Assembly: GCF_051251695.1 (NCBI RefSeq)
Contig: NZ_JBPOEU010000005.1
Location: 106,764 to 170,763, forward strand
Direction of reading: 5' to 3'
Origin: Maritalea sp051251695
GTDB taxonomy: Bacteria > Pseudomonadota > Alphaproteobacteria > Rhizobiales > Devosiaceae
Length of the DNA stretch: 64,000 nt
Part shown: one piece after another, positions 1-8,302 of the stretch
How the letters are laid out: each line of letters starts with the position of its first letter
Numbering within the stretch: position 1 is the stretch's first letter
Translations under genes and position numbers: made by a program
Notes under the pieces: model-generated
What the model was told of the DNA's origin: nothing
Database searches by the model: none
What the model saw: the letters and a program-made list of their open reading frames with translations, nothing else

Positions 1-82
1 TCCAAACCCGGCGTTTGGCTGGATCGGGGTGAAACATCGAATGAATAAGCACCCCATCCACATCGAATAAGACAGTGCGCAC
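1..82 (-). CDS. HAD-family hydrolase, N-terminal fragment cut by the window edge
   Basis: Only about 27 codons are visible on the minus strand. Just after a GTG start they read TVLFDVDGVLIHS, the first HAD motif (DxDGxx) whose first Asp is the catalytic nucleophile in haloacid dehalogenase-like phosphatases. The GTG lies 4 bp after the stop of bolA, so the two genes are probably cotranscribed. The rest of the protein lies outside the window, so the substrate cannot be told. In many related genomes glutaredoxin follows bolA here; this reading frame is not glutaredoxin. Confidence 0.6.
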   Translation of the reverse strand, partial: MRTVLFDVDGVLIHSMFHPDPAKRRVW

Positions 83-86
83 CGAA

Positions 87-317
87 TTATTCCGGTGCGT
101 TGGTTTTAAGCGCTAGGGCGTGCAGTGAGCCATCGTCTAGCACTGCCTTAAGGGCGGCATTGACCATTTGGTGTTGCTGCACGCGTGATTTGCCTTTGAA
201 TGCATCTGCGACCACGGTGGCTGTATAGTGATGGCCGTCGTCGGTTTCGGCGTGTACATTCGCGCCCGGAATAGCGTCAGTGATCAAACGTTCAATTTCT
301 GCGGTACCAATAGACAT
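87..317 (-). CDS. BolA family protein
   Basis: A 76-residue BolA-like protein with the class II KH-like fold. Members partner with monothiol glutaredoxins in iron-sulfur and iron trafficking or bind DNA. Visible hallmarks are an N-terminal helix (IERLITDAIPGA), the DDGHHYTATVV strand and the conserved GKSRVQQHQMV segment with C-terminal HALALKT. The ATG at 317 was chosen because the family begins here; the open frame upstream is only the tail of purL in another frame. It follows purL by 31 bp, an order common in Rhizobiales. The fold is clear; the exact role is inferred from the family. Confidence 0.9.
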   Translation of the reverse strand: MSIGTAEIERLITDAIPGANVHAETDDGHHYTATVVADAFKGKSRVQQHQMVNAALKAVLDDGSLHALALKTNAPE

Positions 318-348
318 GTTTATGCCAATTCCTTTTGGTTTCGTCCGG

Positions 349-2556
349 CTACTCGGCCGCTTCCACTGCCATATAGTCAGGGAACCAACTTTCATGCGCC
401 GCACGCATATCATCAATTTTCAGACTAACAGCGTCGCCCACCGTTAGGTGATCGCCGCCCACGGTTCCAAGCTTGGTGATTGTTACACCTTGCTTTGAAG
501 CGCTTGCCAGAATTGAGTCGATATTAGCAGATTTTGCGGTGATGCAATAGCGTGCTTGGTCTTCACCGAACAGATTTTCAAGGCTTGTCGCTGCGTCCAC
601 TTTTGCGCCGATATTGCCAGCAATTGCCATTTCGGCGAGTGCAACGACCAAGCCACCGTCGGACAAATCATGCGACGCTGTCAGCAATTCGTCGTCGATC
701 AGGTTGCGTACGAACGCGCCGTTTTTGGCTTCTTCTTCCAAATCAACGGCTGGTGCATCGCCTTCAACCCGGTCAAGGCAATCGCGCAACAAGGCGGATT
801 GGCCGAGGTGGGTCCCATTTTTACCAACTAAAAGAATGACATCTCCTTGCATTTTGAAGTCTTGAGTCATCATTTTTGACCAGTCGGCCATCAAGCCAAC
901 GCCGCCAATTGCAGGTGTTGGCAAAATGCCGATGCCATTTGTTTCGTTGTAAAGTGACACGTTGCCTGAAACGATTGGGAAGTCGAGCGCGCGACACGCA
1001 TCGCCAATGCCGAGAATGGATTGGGCGAACTGTTCCATGATTTCTGGCTTTTCTGGATTGCCAAAATTCAAGTTGTCAGTTGATGCCAATGGAAGCGAAC
1101 CGACGGCGCAAAGATTTCGCCAGCATTCCGCAACGGCTTGCTTGCCGCCTTCGCGTGGATTTGCTTCGCAATAGCGTGGCGTTACATCAACGGAAAAGGC
1201 GAGGGCCTTTTTGCCGTCAGCACCTTCAACACGCACAACACCCGCGTCGCCACCCGGAAGTTGCACGGAGTTACCTTGGATGAGCGTATCATATTGTTCC
1301 CAAACCCAACGACGGGAGGCACCATTTGCATTGCCAATAAGGGTAAGCAGTGATTTTTCAATGTCTAGATCGGCTGGAACATCGCCAAGCGCTGGCGGCG
1401 CAGGGTATTCAGACCGTGGACGATCATATTCAGGGGCTTCATCGCCAAGATCTTTGATTGGCAAGTTCGCCACTTCAATACCGTCATGAATGCAGCGGAA
1501 GCGCAAATCGTCGGTTGTTTTACCAACGATGGCGAAATCCAACTCCCACTTGGTGAAGACGGCTTTGGCCACATCTTCTTTTGCTGGGTCAAGCACCATG
1601 AGCATACGCTCTTGGCTTTCTGAGAGCATCATCTCATAGGGCGTCATGTTCTCTTCGCGTGTTGGCACATCGTTGAGGTTCAGTTCAACCCCGAGATTGC
1701 CTTGCGCGCCCATTTCCACCGCAGAACAGGTGAGGCCAGCCGCGCCCATGTCTTGAATGGCGATCACCGCGCCGGTGTCCATCAGTTCAAGGCAAGCTTC
1801 AAGCAGGCATTTTTCTGTGAATGGATCACCCACTTGAACAGTTGGGCGTTTCTCATCAATGTCATCGCCAAATTCGGCAGATGCCATCGTCGCGCCACCA
1901 ACGCCATCGCGTCCGGTTTTCGCGCCAAGATAAACGATGGGGAGCCCTACGCCTTTAGCAGCGCATAAGAAGATTTTATCGGTATCGAGCAAGCCAGCCG
2001 CAAAGGCATTCACGAGGATGTTGCCATTGTAACGCGCATCGAATTCAACTTCGCCGCCAACGGTGGGCACGCCGAATGAGTTGCCATATCCGCCGACACC
2101 CTCAACAACGCCAGACACAAGGTGGCGTGTTTTTTCGTGCTCCGGTGCGCCGAAACGCAAAGCGTTCATGGCCGCAATCGGTCGCGCACCCATAGTGAAC
2201 ACGTCGCGCAAAATGCCGCCAACGCCAGTTGCTGCGCCTTGGTATGGTTCAATGAACGAAGGGTGGTTGTGGCTTTCCATTTTGAAAACCACCGCTTGGC
2301 CGTCACCAATGTCGACAACACCGGCATTTTCGCCCGGCCCGTGGATAACGCGCTCGCCTTTGGTGGGCAGCGTTTTAAGCCAAAGTTTTGATGACTTGTA
2401 AGAACAGTGCTCGTTCCACATGGCCGAGAAAATGCCAAGCTCAGTGTAAGTCGGCTCGCGACCGATCAGCTCAAGAATTTTGGCATATTCTTCATCATTG
2501 ATGCCGTGTTCTGCGATCAAGTCTTTGGTGATTTCGATATCTTGATTTTTCAACAT
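349..2556 (-). CDS. purL: Phosphoribosylformylglycinamidine synthase subunit PurL
   Basis: Large synthetase subunit (735 aa) of the three-part FGAM synthase (PurL, PurQ, PurS), fourth step of de novo purine synthesis. It uses ATP and ammonia delivered by PurQ to convert FGAR to FGAM in the cytosol. Recognisable segments are NEHCSYKSSK near residue 50, the ESHNHPS motif near 95 and GATGVGGILRD. Two AIR-synthase-like halves follow, with ASHDLSDGGLVVALAEM near the C-terminus. Its length fits the small PurL type that needs PurS, which is encoded nearby. The ATG directly follows the purQ stop with no gap, so expression is probably coupled. Confidence 0.97.
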   Translation of the reverse strand: MLKNQDIEITKDLIAEHGINDEEYAKILELIGREPTYTELGIFSAMWNEHCSYKSSKLWLKTLPTKGERVIHGPGENAGVVDIGDGQAVVFKMESHNHPSFIEPYQGAATGVGGILRDVFTMGARPIAAMNALRFGAPEHEKTRHLVSGVVEGVGGYGNSFGVPTVGGEVEFDARYNGNILVNAFAAGLLDTDKIFLCAAKGVGLPIVYLGAKTGRDGVGGATMASAEFGDDIDEKRPTVQVGDPFTEKCLLEACLELMDTGAVIAIQDMGAAGLTCSAVEMGAQGNLGVELNLNDVPTREENMTPYEMMLSESQERMLMVLDPAKEDVAKAVFTKWELDFAIVGKTTDDLRFRCIHDGIEVANLPIKDLGDEAPEYDRPRSEYPAPPALGDVPADLDIEKSLLTLIGNANGASRRWVWEQYDTLIQGNSVQLPGGDAGVVRVEGADGKKALAFSVDVTPRYCEANPREGGKQAVAECWRNLCAVGSLPLASTDNLNFGNPEKPEIMEQFAQSILGIGDACRALDFPIVSGNVSLYNETNGIGILPTPAIGGVGLMADWSKMMTQDFKMQGDVILLVGKNGTHLGQSALLRDCLDRVEGDAPAVDLEEEAKNGAFVRNLIDDELLTASHDLSDGGLVVALAEMAIAGNIGAKVDAATSLENLFGEDQARYCITAKSANIDSILASASKQGVTITKLGTVGGDHLTVGDAVSLKIDDMRAAHESWFPDYMAVEAAE

Positions 2557-3246
2557 TTAAGCCACCGCTTTTACAAGGCTGTCAAAGATGTAGCGGCCTT
2601 GAATGCCGCCATGTGCATTTTCGATCAAGTTTTCAGGATGAGGCATCATGCCGAGCACATTGCCGCGCTCGTTCATTATTCCAGCAATATTGTCGATGGA
2701 GCCATTTGGATTTGCTGCGACACTGGTGTTGCCGTCGGCGTCGCAATAGCGGAAAGCAATGCGGTCTTGGTCTTGAAGTTGTTTTAGCCCGTCTGGGTCA
2801 ATTGTGTAATTGCCATCATGGTGGGCAATGGGGCAGGGCACGACGGGATGATCAGCATATTGGTTGGTGAACGCGCTGATGGTATTTTCTGCTTTTAAAT
2901 GAATCGTTTTGCACAAAAACTTCAAGTCTCGGTTGCGCATCAACGCGCCGGGAAGAAGCCCGGCTTCAGTGAGAATTTGAAAGCCGTTGCAAACACCCAA
3001 AGTTAGGCCGCCAGCATCGGCGTGTTTTTTAACCGCTTTAAGGGCTGGTGAGCGTGCGGCGATTGCGCCAGCACGCAAATAATCGCCATATGAAAATCCG
3101 CCGGGGATCACAACCAAATCGACCTTTGGAATATCCGCTTCGCCATGCCAGATCGCATGGGGCTTGGTTCCAGTAATGTTTTCAAGTGCGGTTAGCATAT
3201 CTCGGTCGCGGTTTAGACCGGGAAAGAGAATGACAGCTGATTTCAT
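2557..3246 (-). CDS. purQ: Phosphoribosylformylglycinamidine synthase subunit PurQ
   Basis: Class I glutamine amidotransferase subunit (229 aa) that hydrolyses glutamine and passes ammonia to PurL. It starts MKSAVILFPGLNRDRDM. The nucleophile Cys is in GVCNGFQIL, the oxyanion region in IPGGFSYGDYLRAGA, and the His/Glu pair in MMPHPENLIE near the C-terminus. The ATG at 3246 has GGGGA just upstream; the longer open frame to 3342 has no family support. Its stop abuts the purL start. Confidence 0.96.
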   Translation of the reverse strand: MKSAVILFPGLNRDRDMLTALENITGTKPHAIWHGEADIPKVDLVVIPGGFSYGDYLRAGAIAARSPALKAVKKHADAGGLTLGVCNGFQILTEAGLLPGALMRNRDLKFLCKTIHLKAENTISAFTNQYADHPVVPCPIAHHDGNYTIDPDGLKQLQDQDRIAFRYCDADGNTSVAANPNGSIDNIAGIMNERGNVLGMMPHPENLIENAHGGIQGRYIFDSLVKAVA

Positions 3247-3348
3247 GTTCAGTCCCCATTGGGTGTGCGTGCTGTACCAATCAGCTGCGCATCTTATCGA
3301 TGGCGCTGAGAATTGCCTTTCTTTGACGGAATTTGAGGGCAAAAAGCA

Positions 3349-3384
3349 AGAGGCCCAGTGTTGAACTGAGCCTCTTTTTTATAG
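3349..3384 (-). terminator. Rho-independent terminator after the acyltransferase gene
   Basis: Stem AGAGGC (3349-3354) pairs with GCCTCT (3370-3375), extended by three more pairs past one mismatch. On the minus strand a T-rich run follows. It lies between the acyltransferase stop (3407) and the purQ start (3246), so it should insulate purQL from the gene upstream. Ts also follow on the plus strand, so it may work both ways. Confidence 0.75.
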
Positions 3385-3406
3385 TTTGTGACGTTTTCTT
3401 GTGTGC

Positions 3407-4486
3407 TTATTCAGCTGGCGAACCATATTTGATTGGTTGGTCAGGTTTTGAGCGGCTTTGCGGCAAGCTTGCCCACGCTGGGCGGGTGAACAAGAAATGT
3501 CCGAAATTGATCTTCTGCACAACCCAATAAGCGATCAATGGGGTGATTAATGCGATGAGCATTGTAACGATGCTCAATAGTGTCGTGTCCGTCACTAAAT
3601 TGAACTTGACCAAAATGGTGCGGGCAATTCCCATCGGTAAAACGAATGCCACATAAATGACCAACGAACGTTTGCCAATATAGCTGAGCCAGCCCATCCA
3701 TTTTACTTTGGTGAGCAATCCTGCGCCAACGCATAAGGCGAGCGTTCCGATAAGCGCTAGTACAATTTTGATGACCGGTATTTCTGCCAATCCCATGGTG
3801 AAGTGTCCCGGTTCGGCGACGAAGCCGGGCGTGAAAACCAATGCGCCATTTGCAAGTGCCCAAATGGCCAAGATAGCCAGTGCAGCTTTGGGCGCGTTCA
3901 TCGCTTTGTCAACGACATTGAAAATGAACGGGGCGAATGCATAGCCTGCGTAAAAGAACACATAGTAGCGCGCGAATTGGTCGAGCGCGTAACTTTGCGT
4001 ATCCAGTTGCGCCAAGTTAAGAGCCGCAGCGCCTGCAAATGCGAGCCAGTGCGGGATGCGCAATTCCATAAGAACTTTGGTTGCAAGGCTGGTCAGTGCC
4101 AAAACATAGATGAACCACAACACGCCATAAGGCTGAATTACGGCCCACCCTAAAGCCTCTAGCGCCATTCCGGGGTCGCGTGATGCTATGCCCACTTTAA
4201 GCACGATGTGAATGATGGCCCACAGCACATAGAAGTATAAATAATGCACGGCGCGACGGTCCGCGAATTTTGCCCATGGACGGGCAATAACACTGGCGAG
4301 GAACAAGCCGGAGATCAAAAAGAACTCAGGCATACGGAATGGTGTCGCAAATCCAATGACATAGTGTAACGCACCAATATTGTTGGTGGCTTCACCTGCG
4401 CTATTGGTGGCGTACAACATTACAACCAAAAGAATTGATATGCCTTTGGCGGCATCAACCCAATCAAGACGTTGGCTCTGGCTCAT
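3407..4486 (-). CDS. Acyltransferase family 3 (OpgC/OafA-like) integral membrane protein
   Basis: A 359-residue polytopic protein with about ten hydrophobic segments. The N-terminal motif RLDWVDAAKGISILLVVMLY is typical of acyltransferase-3 membrane enzymes, which move acyl groups onto cell-surface glycans or lipids; the substrate is unknown. EFFLISGLFLA is the second typical motif. The ATG at 4486 is preceded by GAGGAG at a 7-nt spacing; a TTG five codons upstream is less likely. The gene sits between purS and purQ, an unusual place, and has its own terminator. Confidence 0.85.
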   Translation of the reverse strand: MSQSQRLDWVDAAKGISILLVVMLYATNSAGEATNNIGALHYVIGFATPFRMPEFFLISGLFLASVIARPWAKFADRRAVHYLYFYVLWAIIHIVLKVGIASRDPGMALEALGWAVIQPYGVLWFIYVLALTSLATKVLMELRIPHWLAFAGAAALNLAQLDTQSYALDQFARYYVFFYAGYAFAPFIFNVVDKAMNAPKAALAILAIWALANGALVFTPGFVAEPGHFTMGLAEIPVIKIVLALIGTLALCVGAGLLTKVKWMGWLSYIGKRSLVIYVAFVLPMGIARTILVKFNLVTDTTLLSIVTMLIALITPLIAYWVVQKINFGHFLFTRPAWASLPQSRSKPDQPIKYGSPAE

Positions 4487-4649
4487 TCTAACGCTCCTCA
4501 ATACTAATGCGTTGAGGTCAATTTACCAGATTTGAATGAATGGAACGATCACGAGAATGCGATCTTGGCGATTTTCGTAAAGGGTGATTAATTATTAGTG
4601 TAAATGCGTAAAGTTGTTCGTAAACCTTACGCTGTCGACTTGCGTGGGG

Positions 4650-4733
4650 CTAAACTGGCAAAGACGCGTAAGCGCCAACCCACACACCCATGGCGAGAAA
4701 AAACATAATGGATAGTGCGATTGATTTAAGCAT
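4650..4733 (-). CDS. Possible 27-residue single-pass membrane peptide
   Basis: A very short frame (ATG at 4733, stop at 4650) encodes a mostly hydrophobic peptide: a short MLKS start, then a run such as IALSIMFFLAMGVWVGAY that could span the membrane once. GAGGACACT directly precedes the ATG, a good ribosome binding site. It sits alone in the 345-bp gap between the acyltransferase gene and purS, where nothing else is coding. No family is recognised; conservation in relatives would decide whether it is real. Confidence 0.4.
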   Translation of the reverse strand: MLKSIALSIMFFLAMGVWVGAYASLPV

Positions 4734-4831
4734 AGTGTCCTCGTTGCTCAAGATTGAATTGTGTTCATATCTTGGCAAGTTAACGATTTGATAACTGAAA
4801 GGTTCCGCCAAATGTGGCAAAAAAGTGGAAA

Positions 4832-5074
4832 TTAATCCCGCAGCTCGATTGAATAGTTTTCAATCACTGTGTTGGCAAGCAGTTTTTCGCACATTTTCAC
4901 AATTTTAGCTTCGGCTTCTTCTTTGGATGATGCGTTCACATTCAGGTCAAAGATTTTACCCTGGCGGACACCGTCAACACCATCAAAACCCAAGCTGCCC
5001 AATGCACCTTCAATTGCCTTACCCTGTGGGTCCAAGACACCATTTTTCAACGTAACAAAAACACGTGCGTTCAT
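4832..5074 (-). CDS. purS: Phosphoribosylformylglycinamidine synthase subunit PurS
   Basis: Small 80-residue structural subunit that bridges PurQ and PurL in FGAM synthase. The core ARVFVTLKNGVLDPQGKAIE and the end MCEKLLANTVIENYSIEL match PurS throughout. The start at 5074 fits the usual length; an ATG four codons upstream (5086) is possible and neither has a strong ribosome binding site. It is separated from purQ by two other genes, whereas relatives usually have purS-purQ-purL in a row. Confidence 0.93.
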   Translation of the reverse strand: MNARVFVTLKNGVLDPQGKAIEGALGSLGFDGVDGVRQGKIFDLNVNASSKEEAEAKIVKMCEKLLANTVIENYSIELRD

Positions 5075-5128
5075 TGTTCTAACCATTCAATTTATTTAGT
5101 GGCTCCAAGGCCATAGGAAAAAGGCCCG

Positions 5129-5893
5129 TTATTTCACCAAACGTGGGCCAGTGGTCAAAGCATTGTCTGTTTCAACAAGAATGCCAAGTCGACGCGCGAC
5201 TTCGCGGTAGCTGTCCACAAGACTGCCTGTTCCCTGACGGAAAACATCTTTGTCCAGTTTTTCTTTGGTTTTTACGTCCCACAAGCGGCAATTGTCTGGG
5301 GAAATTTCATCCGCCAAAACAATGCGCATTGTGTCGTCTTGATAAAGGCGACCACATTCAATTTTGAAATCAACAAGCTGAATGCCGGCGCCCATGAAGA
5401 GACCAGAAAGAAAATCATTGACCCGCACGGCGAGTGTCATGATGTCATCAAGCTCTTGTGGGTTGGCCCAACCAAACGCTGTGATGTGTTCTTCAGAAAC
5501 GATAGGATCGTTCAATGCATCGTCTTTATAGTAGAATTCGATGATGGAACGGGGCAGGCGTGTACCTGATTCCAAGCCAAGTCGTGGGCAGATCGATCCT
5601 GCGGCCACGTTGCGCACGACAACCTCAACTGGGATAATTTCGACTTCACGGATCAATTGCTCGCGCATATTCATGCGGCGCACAAAATGGGTCGGTATGC
5701 CCAACTCATTCAATTTCGTGAAGATGTGTTCTGAAATTCGATTGTTCAGAACGCCTTTGCCTTCAATGACTTCATGCTTGGCGCCATTTCCAGCGGTGGC
5801 ATCGTCTTTAAAATGTTGCACAAGTGTGCCGGGTTCAGGGCCCTCATATAGAGTTTTGGCCTTGCCCTCGTAAATTTTGCGACGACGGTTCAT
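5129..5893 (-). CDS. purC: Phosphoribosylaminoimidazole-succinocarboxamide synthase (SAICAR synthase)
   Basis: 254-residue enzyme that joins CAIR and aspartate with ATP to give SAICAR in purine synthesis. Features are the N-terminal YEGKAKTLYE strand pair, KDDATAGNG, a central EIIPVEVVVRNVAAGS and the DEISPDNCRLW motif that binds metal and substrate. GGGGA lies just before the ATG. It precedes purS by about 55 bp on the same strand, the standard Rhizobiales order. Confidence 0.97.
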   Translation of the reverse strand: MNRRRKIYEGKAKTLYEGPEPGTLVQHFKDDATAGNGAKHEVIEGKGVLNNRISEHIFTKLNELGIPTHFVRRMNMREQLIREVEIIPVEVVVRNVAAGSICPRLGLESGTRLPRSIIEFYYKDDALNDPIVSEEHITAFGWANPQELDDIMTLAVRVNDFLSGLFMGAGIQLVDFKIECGRLYQDDTMRIVLADEISPDNCRLWDVKTKEKLDKDVFRQGTGSLVDSYREVARRLGILVETDNALTTGPRLVK

Positions 5894-6158
5894 CTGGTTC
5901 CCCGTGATTCTGATCAGGATTGAAGCTTTGTCCGCTTATTGCGCCTTTTTGGGGCAAAAAAGCAAGAGATTTATCGCCGAATGGTTGATGCTGAGGGCTG
6001 TGATCCAAAGAAATTGACACCAATCAAGACGAATTTGGACATTTGAACTATAATTGAGGGCGAAATCGAACTTTGTATCGTTGATTTATTCGCCCATTCG
6101 CACTATTTCGTTTGTAACGAGGCCATTGGGCTTCATCCTTTTAATCGGAGACCAACAT

Positions 6159-6485
6159 ATGTCCGGACTTGATGATCGTAAAAAGGCTGAAGAAGCCAGA
6201 TATGCGCATGACGAAGCGCTGAAGTTTAAAATTGAAGCGCGACGCAACAAGCTGTTGGGTCAATGGGCTGCCGGGCAAATGGGTATTTCTGCTGCGTCTG
6301 AAATTGACGCGTATGCGGCAGCGGTCATCGCATCTGACTTTGAAGAAGCAGGTGACGAAGACGTTTTCCGCAAAGTTCGCGGCGATTTCGATGCGAAAAA
6401 TGTGGCAATGTCTGACGATGACCTTCGAGCGAAAATGAGAAGCCTATACGTTGAGGCTGAAGAGCAGGTCAAAGCGACCAACTAG
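6159..6485 (+). CDS. DUF1476 protein, ATPase inhibitor subunit zeta
   Basis: 108-residue all-helical protein starting MSGLDDRKKAEEARYAHDEA. This family was characterised in Paracoccus as the zeta subunit that binds F1 and blocks ATP hydrolysis by F1Fo ATP synthase; the N-terminal segment is the inhibitory part. The ATG at 6159 follows CGGAGACCAACAT. It is divergent from purC and separated by 265 bp, the usual neighbourhood in this order. It ends at a strong terminator. Confidence 0.9.
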   Translation: MSGLDDRKKAEEARYAHDEALKFKIEARRNKLLGQWAAGQMGISAASEIDAYAAAVIASDFEEAGDEDVFRKVRGDFDAKNVAMSDDDLRAKMRSLYVEAEEQVKATN

Positions 6486-6508
6486 TCGCTCAATTGCTGA
6501 TCGAGTTT

Positions 6509-7537
6509 TTAGGCCCCGTCTTTGGCGGGGCCTTTTTTGTGACTTGGTTGTAACTGCTCGTCCTTGCGTTGAAGCGTATTGTCTCTTTGCCTAAACATGC
6601 AGGTGAAGAACGTTTTGTCAGACACATGACGAAGCAGAATGGAAATTGCTGCAGTGGCGACGATGGCAAATACGAGCCGACCGGCAAGAACGCCATAAAC
6701 ATCAGCGCCAATTGATATCACGAGAATGGTGTCTTCAATTACGCTATGCGCGAAGCCCATGAACACACATGATAGAAATACCTGCCGTGGTGAGACGGTG
6801 CCCGACTGTGCTTCCCGGATGAGAAGGCCTGCGCCATAGGAAATTCCCAAAAACAATCCGACTGCGGTGAGATGCCCAGCTTCGCCTTTAATGCCAGCAA
6901 TCCTTAAAAACGGCGAAAGTGACTTCATCAACAAGGCCAGCACGCCGGTTACTTTGAGGAGTTCGAGGCCCCAAGACAGTCCGACAAGGATGATAAGCAT
7001 CCAGATCATGGTTTCCATAAGACCCCGGAAAAACTCGATCCAATCAGGTGTGGCGCTCATCGGAATCCAAGCCGGGTTAACTGGCGCTGACAACCAGCCT
7101 GTTGCGGCAAGGATATGGTGCAGCACGAAGGCGTAGATCAGGCCACCCAAGACGCGCAGCACTGTGGTTGTGATCATGCCTGGACCTGCCATCTGAATGA
7201 TCTTTTGCTCCATAGGCAACCCATGGGCGAACAGGATGAGTGCCGAGAATACCGTTACATCCGCTCCAGACAGGGACGATACTGGAACGAGGGTGAAAAT
7301 TATGGGAATGGCACCCCAAATGCCGACAAGCATTGCGGTCATCCAAACAAGGCCGAGTTCTGAGGGCAGCCCTACCAAATTCATGACGGGTGCAAAGGTG
7401 GGCGCTACGGCCTTGATCGCACCCATCCGCCACAAAAGTTCGGTTATGATCATGATTGGCACCATGACCCGCACGAGCATCCAATAGATTTCAAGTGATT
7501 GCTTTGTGTTGCGAAAGATCGTCGTCAAAATTGCCAT
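6509..7537 (-). CDS. Nucleoside-recognition (Gate) domain membrane protein
   Basis: 342-residue protein with about eight membrane segments, a duplicated Gate-like domain (MVPIMIITELLWRMG near residue 25; a second copy after VGLSWGLELLKVTGV). This family resembles part of nucleoside permeases and the spore maturation SpmA/SpmB proteins; the transported solute is unknown. The start at 7537 has GGAG seven bases upstream. The last codons run through the neighbour's terminator, giving a hydrophilic tail (RQRDNTLQRKDEQLQPSHKK). It is divergent from the Lrp regulator, which may control it. Confidence 0.78.
   Translation of the reverse strand: MAILTTIFRNTKQSLEIYWMLVRVMVPIMIITELLWRMGAIKAVAPTFAPVMNLVGLPSELGLVWMTAMLVGIWGAIPIIFTLVPVSSLSGADVTVFSALILFAHGLPMEQKIIQMAGPGMITTTVLRVLGGLIYAFVLHHILAATGWLSAPVNPAWIPMSATPDWIEFFRGLMETMIWMLIILVGLSWGLELLKVTGVLALLMKSLSPFLRIAGIKGEAGHLTAVGLFLGISYGAGLLIREAQSGTVSPRQVFLSCVFMGFAHSVIEDTILVISIGADVYGVLAGRLVFAIVATAAISILLRHVSDKTFFTCMFRQRDNTLQRKDEQLQPSHKKGPAKDGA
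6512..6537 (+). terminator. Rho-independent terminator of the DUF1476 gene
   Basis: GGCCCCG (6512-6518) pairs with CGGGGCC (6526-6532), followed by TTTTTT. The hairpin also encodes the last residues and lies beside the stop of the convergent membrane-protein gene, so the two genes overlap functionally here. Confidence 0.85.
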
Positions 7538-7611
7538 TCGGGGCTCCGTTCGGGTTGCCTCAAACACCTATCCCGACCATGTTCGAATTTGTGGTCAAAG
7601 ATTGCGCTTGT

Positions 7612-7655
7612 TTGCAATTTTATTGCAAGGCGACTGATTGCGGATATACTTGCAA
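7612..7655 (+). promoter_or_regulatory. Three TTGCAA boxes and a near-leaderless promoter for the Lrp-type gene
   Basis: The palindromic hexamer TTGCAA occurs at 7612-7617, 7623-7628 (11 bp apart, one helical turn) and 7650-7655. The second copy could serve as a -35 box for TATACT at 7645-7650 with 16-bp spacing, which puts the transcript start at or next to the ATG at 7657. Lrp/AsnC proteins often bind repeated palindromes in their own promoters, so autoregulation and control of the divergent membrane-protein gene are plausible. Confidence 0.45.
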
Positions 7656-7656
7656 A

Positions 7657-8109
7657 ATGGATCGCATCGACCGGAAAATCTTAAATCTTATGCAGCGCGA
7701 CGCTTCGCGCACCAATGTTGATATGGCGGATGAGGTTGGCTTGTCACCCTCGACTTGCTTGCGCCGTGTTCAGCGGTTGCACAAATCAGGCATAATCGAG
7801 CGAATTGTCGCGATCCTAAACCCCGTGAAGGCACAACGCTTGATCAAGGCCATGGTTACGGTGGAACTGAAATTGCACGGCGAACAGCATATGCGTCGTT
7901 TTTTAGACACGGCGGTCACGCAAGAGGCTGTTTCGCATGCCTATGCTGTTACCGGCGCAACGGATGTCGTTTTGATGCTTCGTTTGAAGGACATGGAAGA
8001 ATTCGACGCGCTTTGTGACGATCTATTCCGCGATCAGAACAATGTTGCTCGCTTTTTCACGATGATCGTCATCCGGACCGCAAAAGAAGAAACAGCGATC
8101 CAGCTTTGA
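7657..8109 (+). CDS. Lrp/AsnC family transcriptional regulator
   Basis: 150-residue regulator. The N-terminal winged helix reads MDRIDRKILNLMQRDA, then MADEVGLSPSTCLRRVQRL (recognition helix). The C-terminal RAM/ligand domain follows with HAYAVTGATDVVLMLRLKDM, the part that in this family binds amino acids and forms octamers. The ATG at 7657 gives the family length; the open frame further upstream is spurious. It is divergent from the Gate membrane-protein gene, a common arrangement for an Lrp-controlled transporter. Confidence 0.92.
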   Translation: MDRIDRKILNLMQRDASRTNVDMADEVGLSPSTCLRRVQRLHKSGIIERIVAILNPVKAQRLIKAMVTVELKLHGEQHMRRFLDTAVTQEAVSHAYAVTGATDVVLMLRLKDMEEFDALCDDLFRDQNNVARFFTMIVIRTAKEETAIQL

Positions 8110-8258
8110 GTGCGAAGCAATCTTTGTATCTGTTTCAGTGGCGATCAAAATGATCGCTAAGTCGCCCTAACGGCCGCTCGGTTGCTTTTATAAGCTAGCC
8201 TGCTACCATGTTGCATAGCGGATACCCCGCAAAACAATAATTGAATCGCTAAATGAAA

Positions 8259-8284
8259 AGCCCGGCCTTAACGGGCTAAGGCCG
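8259..8284 (+). promoter_or_regulatory. Two mutually exclusive hairpins in the leader of the BCCT gene
   Basis: AGCCCG (8259-8264) can pair with CGGGCT (8272-8277). Alternatively CGGCCTTA (8263-8270) can pair perfectly with TAAGGCCG (8277-8284). The two stems share bases and cannot form together. They lie directly before the GAGGAG ribosome binding site at about 8292. Neither is followed by a T-run, so control of translation is more likely than termination. Confidence 0.4.
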
Positions 8285-8302
8285 ATTCTGTGAGGAGAAT
8301 TC

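Noticed and set aside
87..416. Longer BolA reading frame starting at 416
   Set aside because: The extra 33 residues lie inside purL on the same strand in another frame and do not match BolA.
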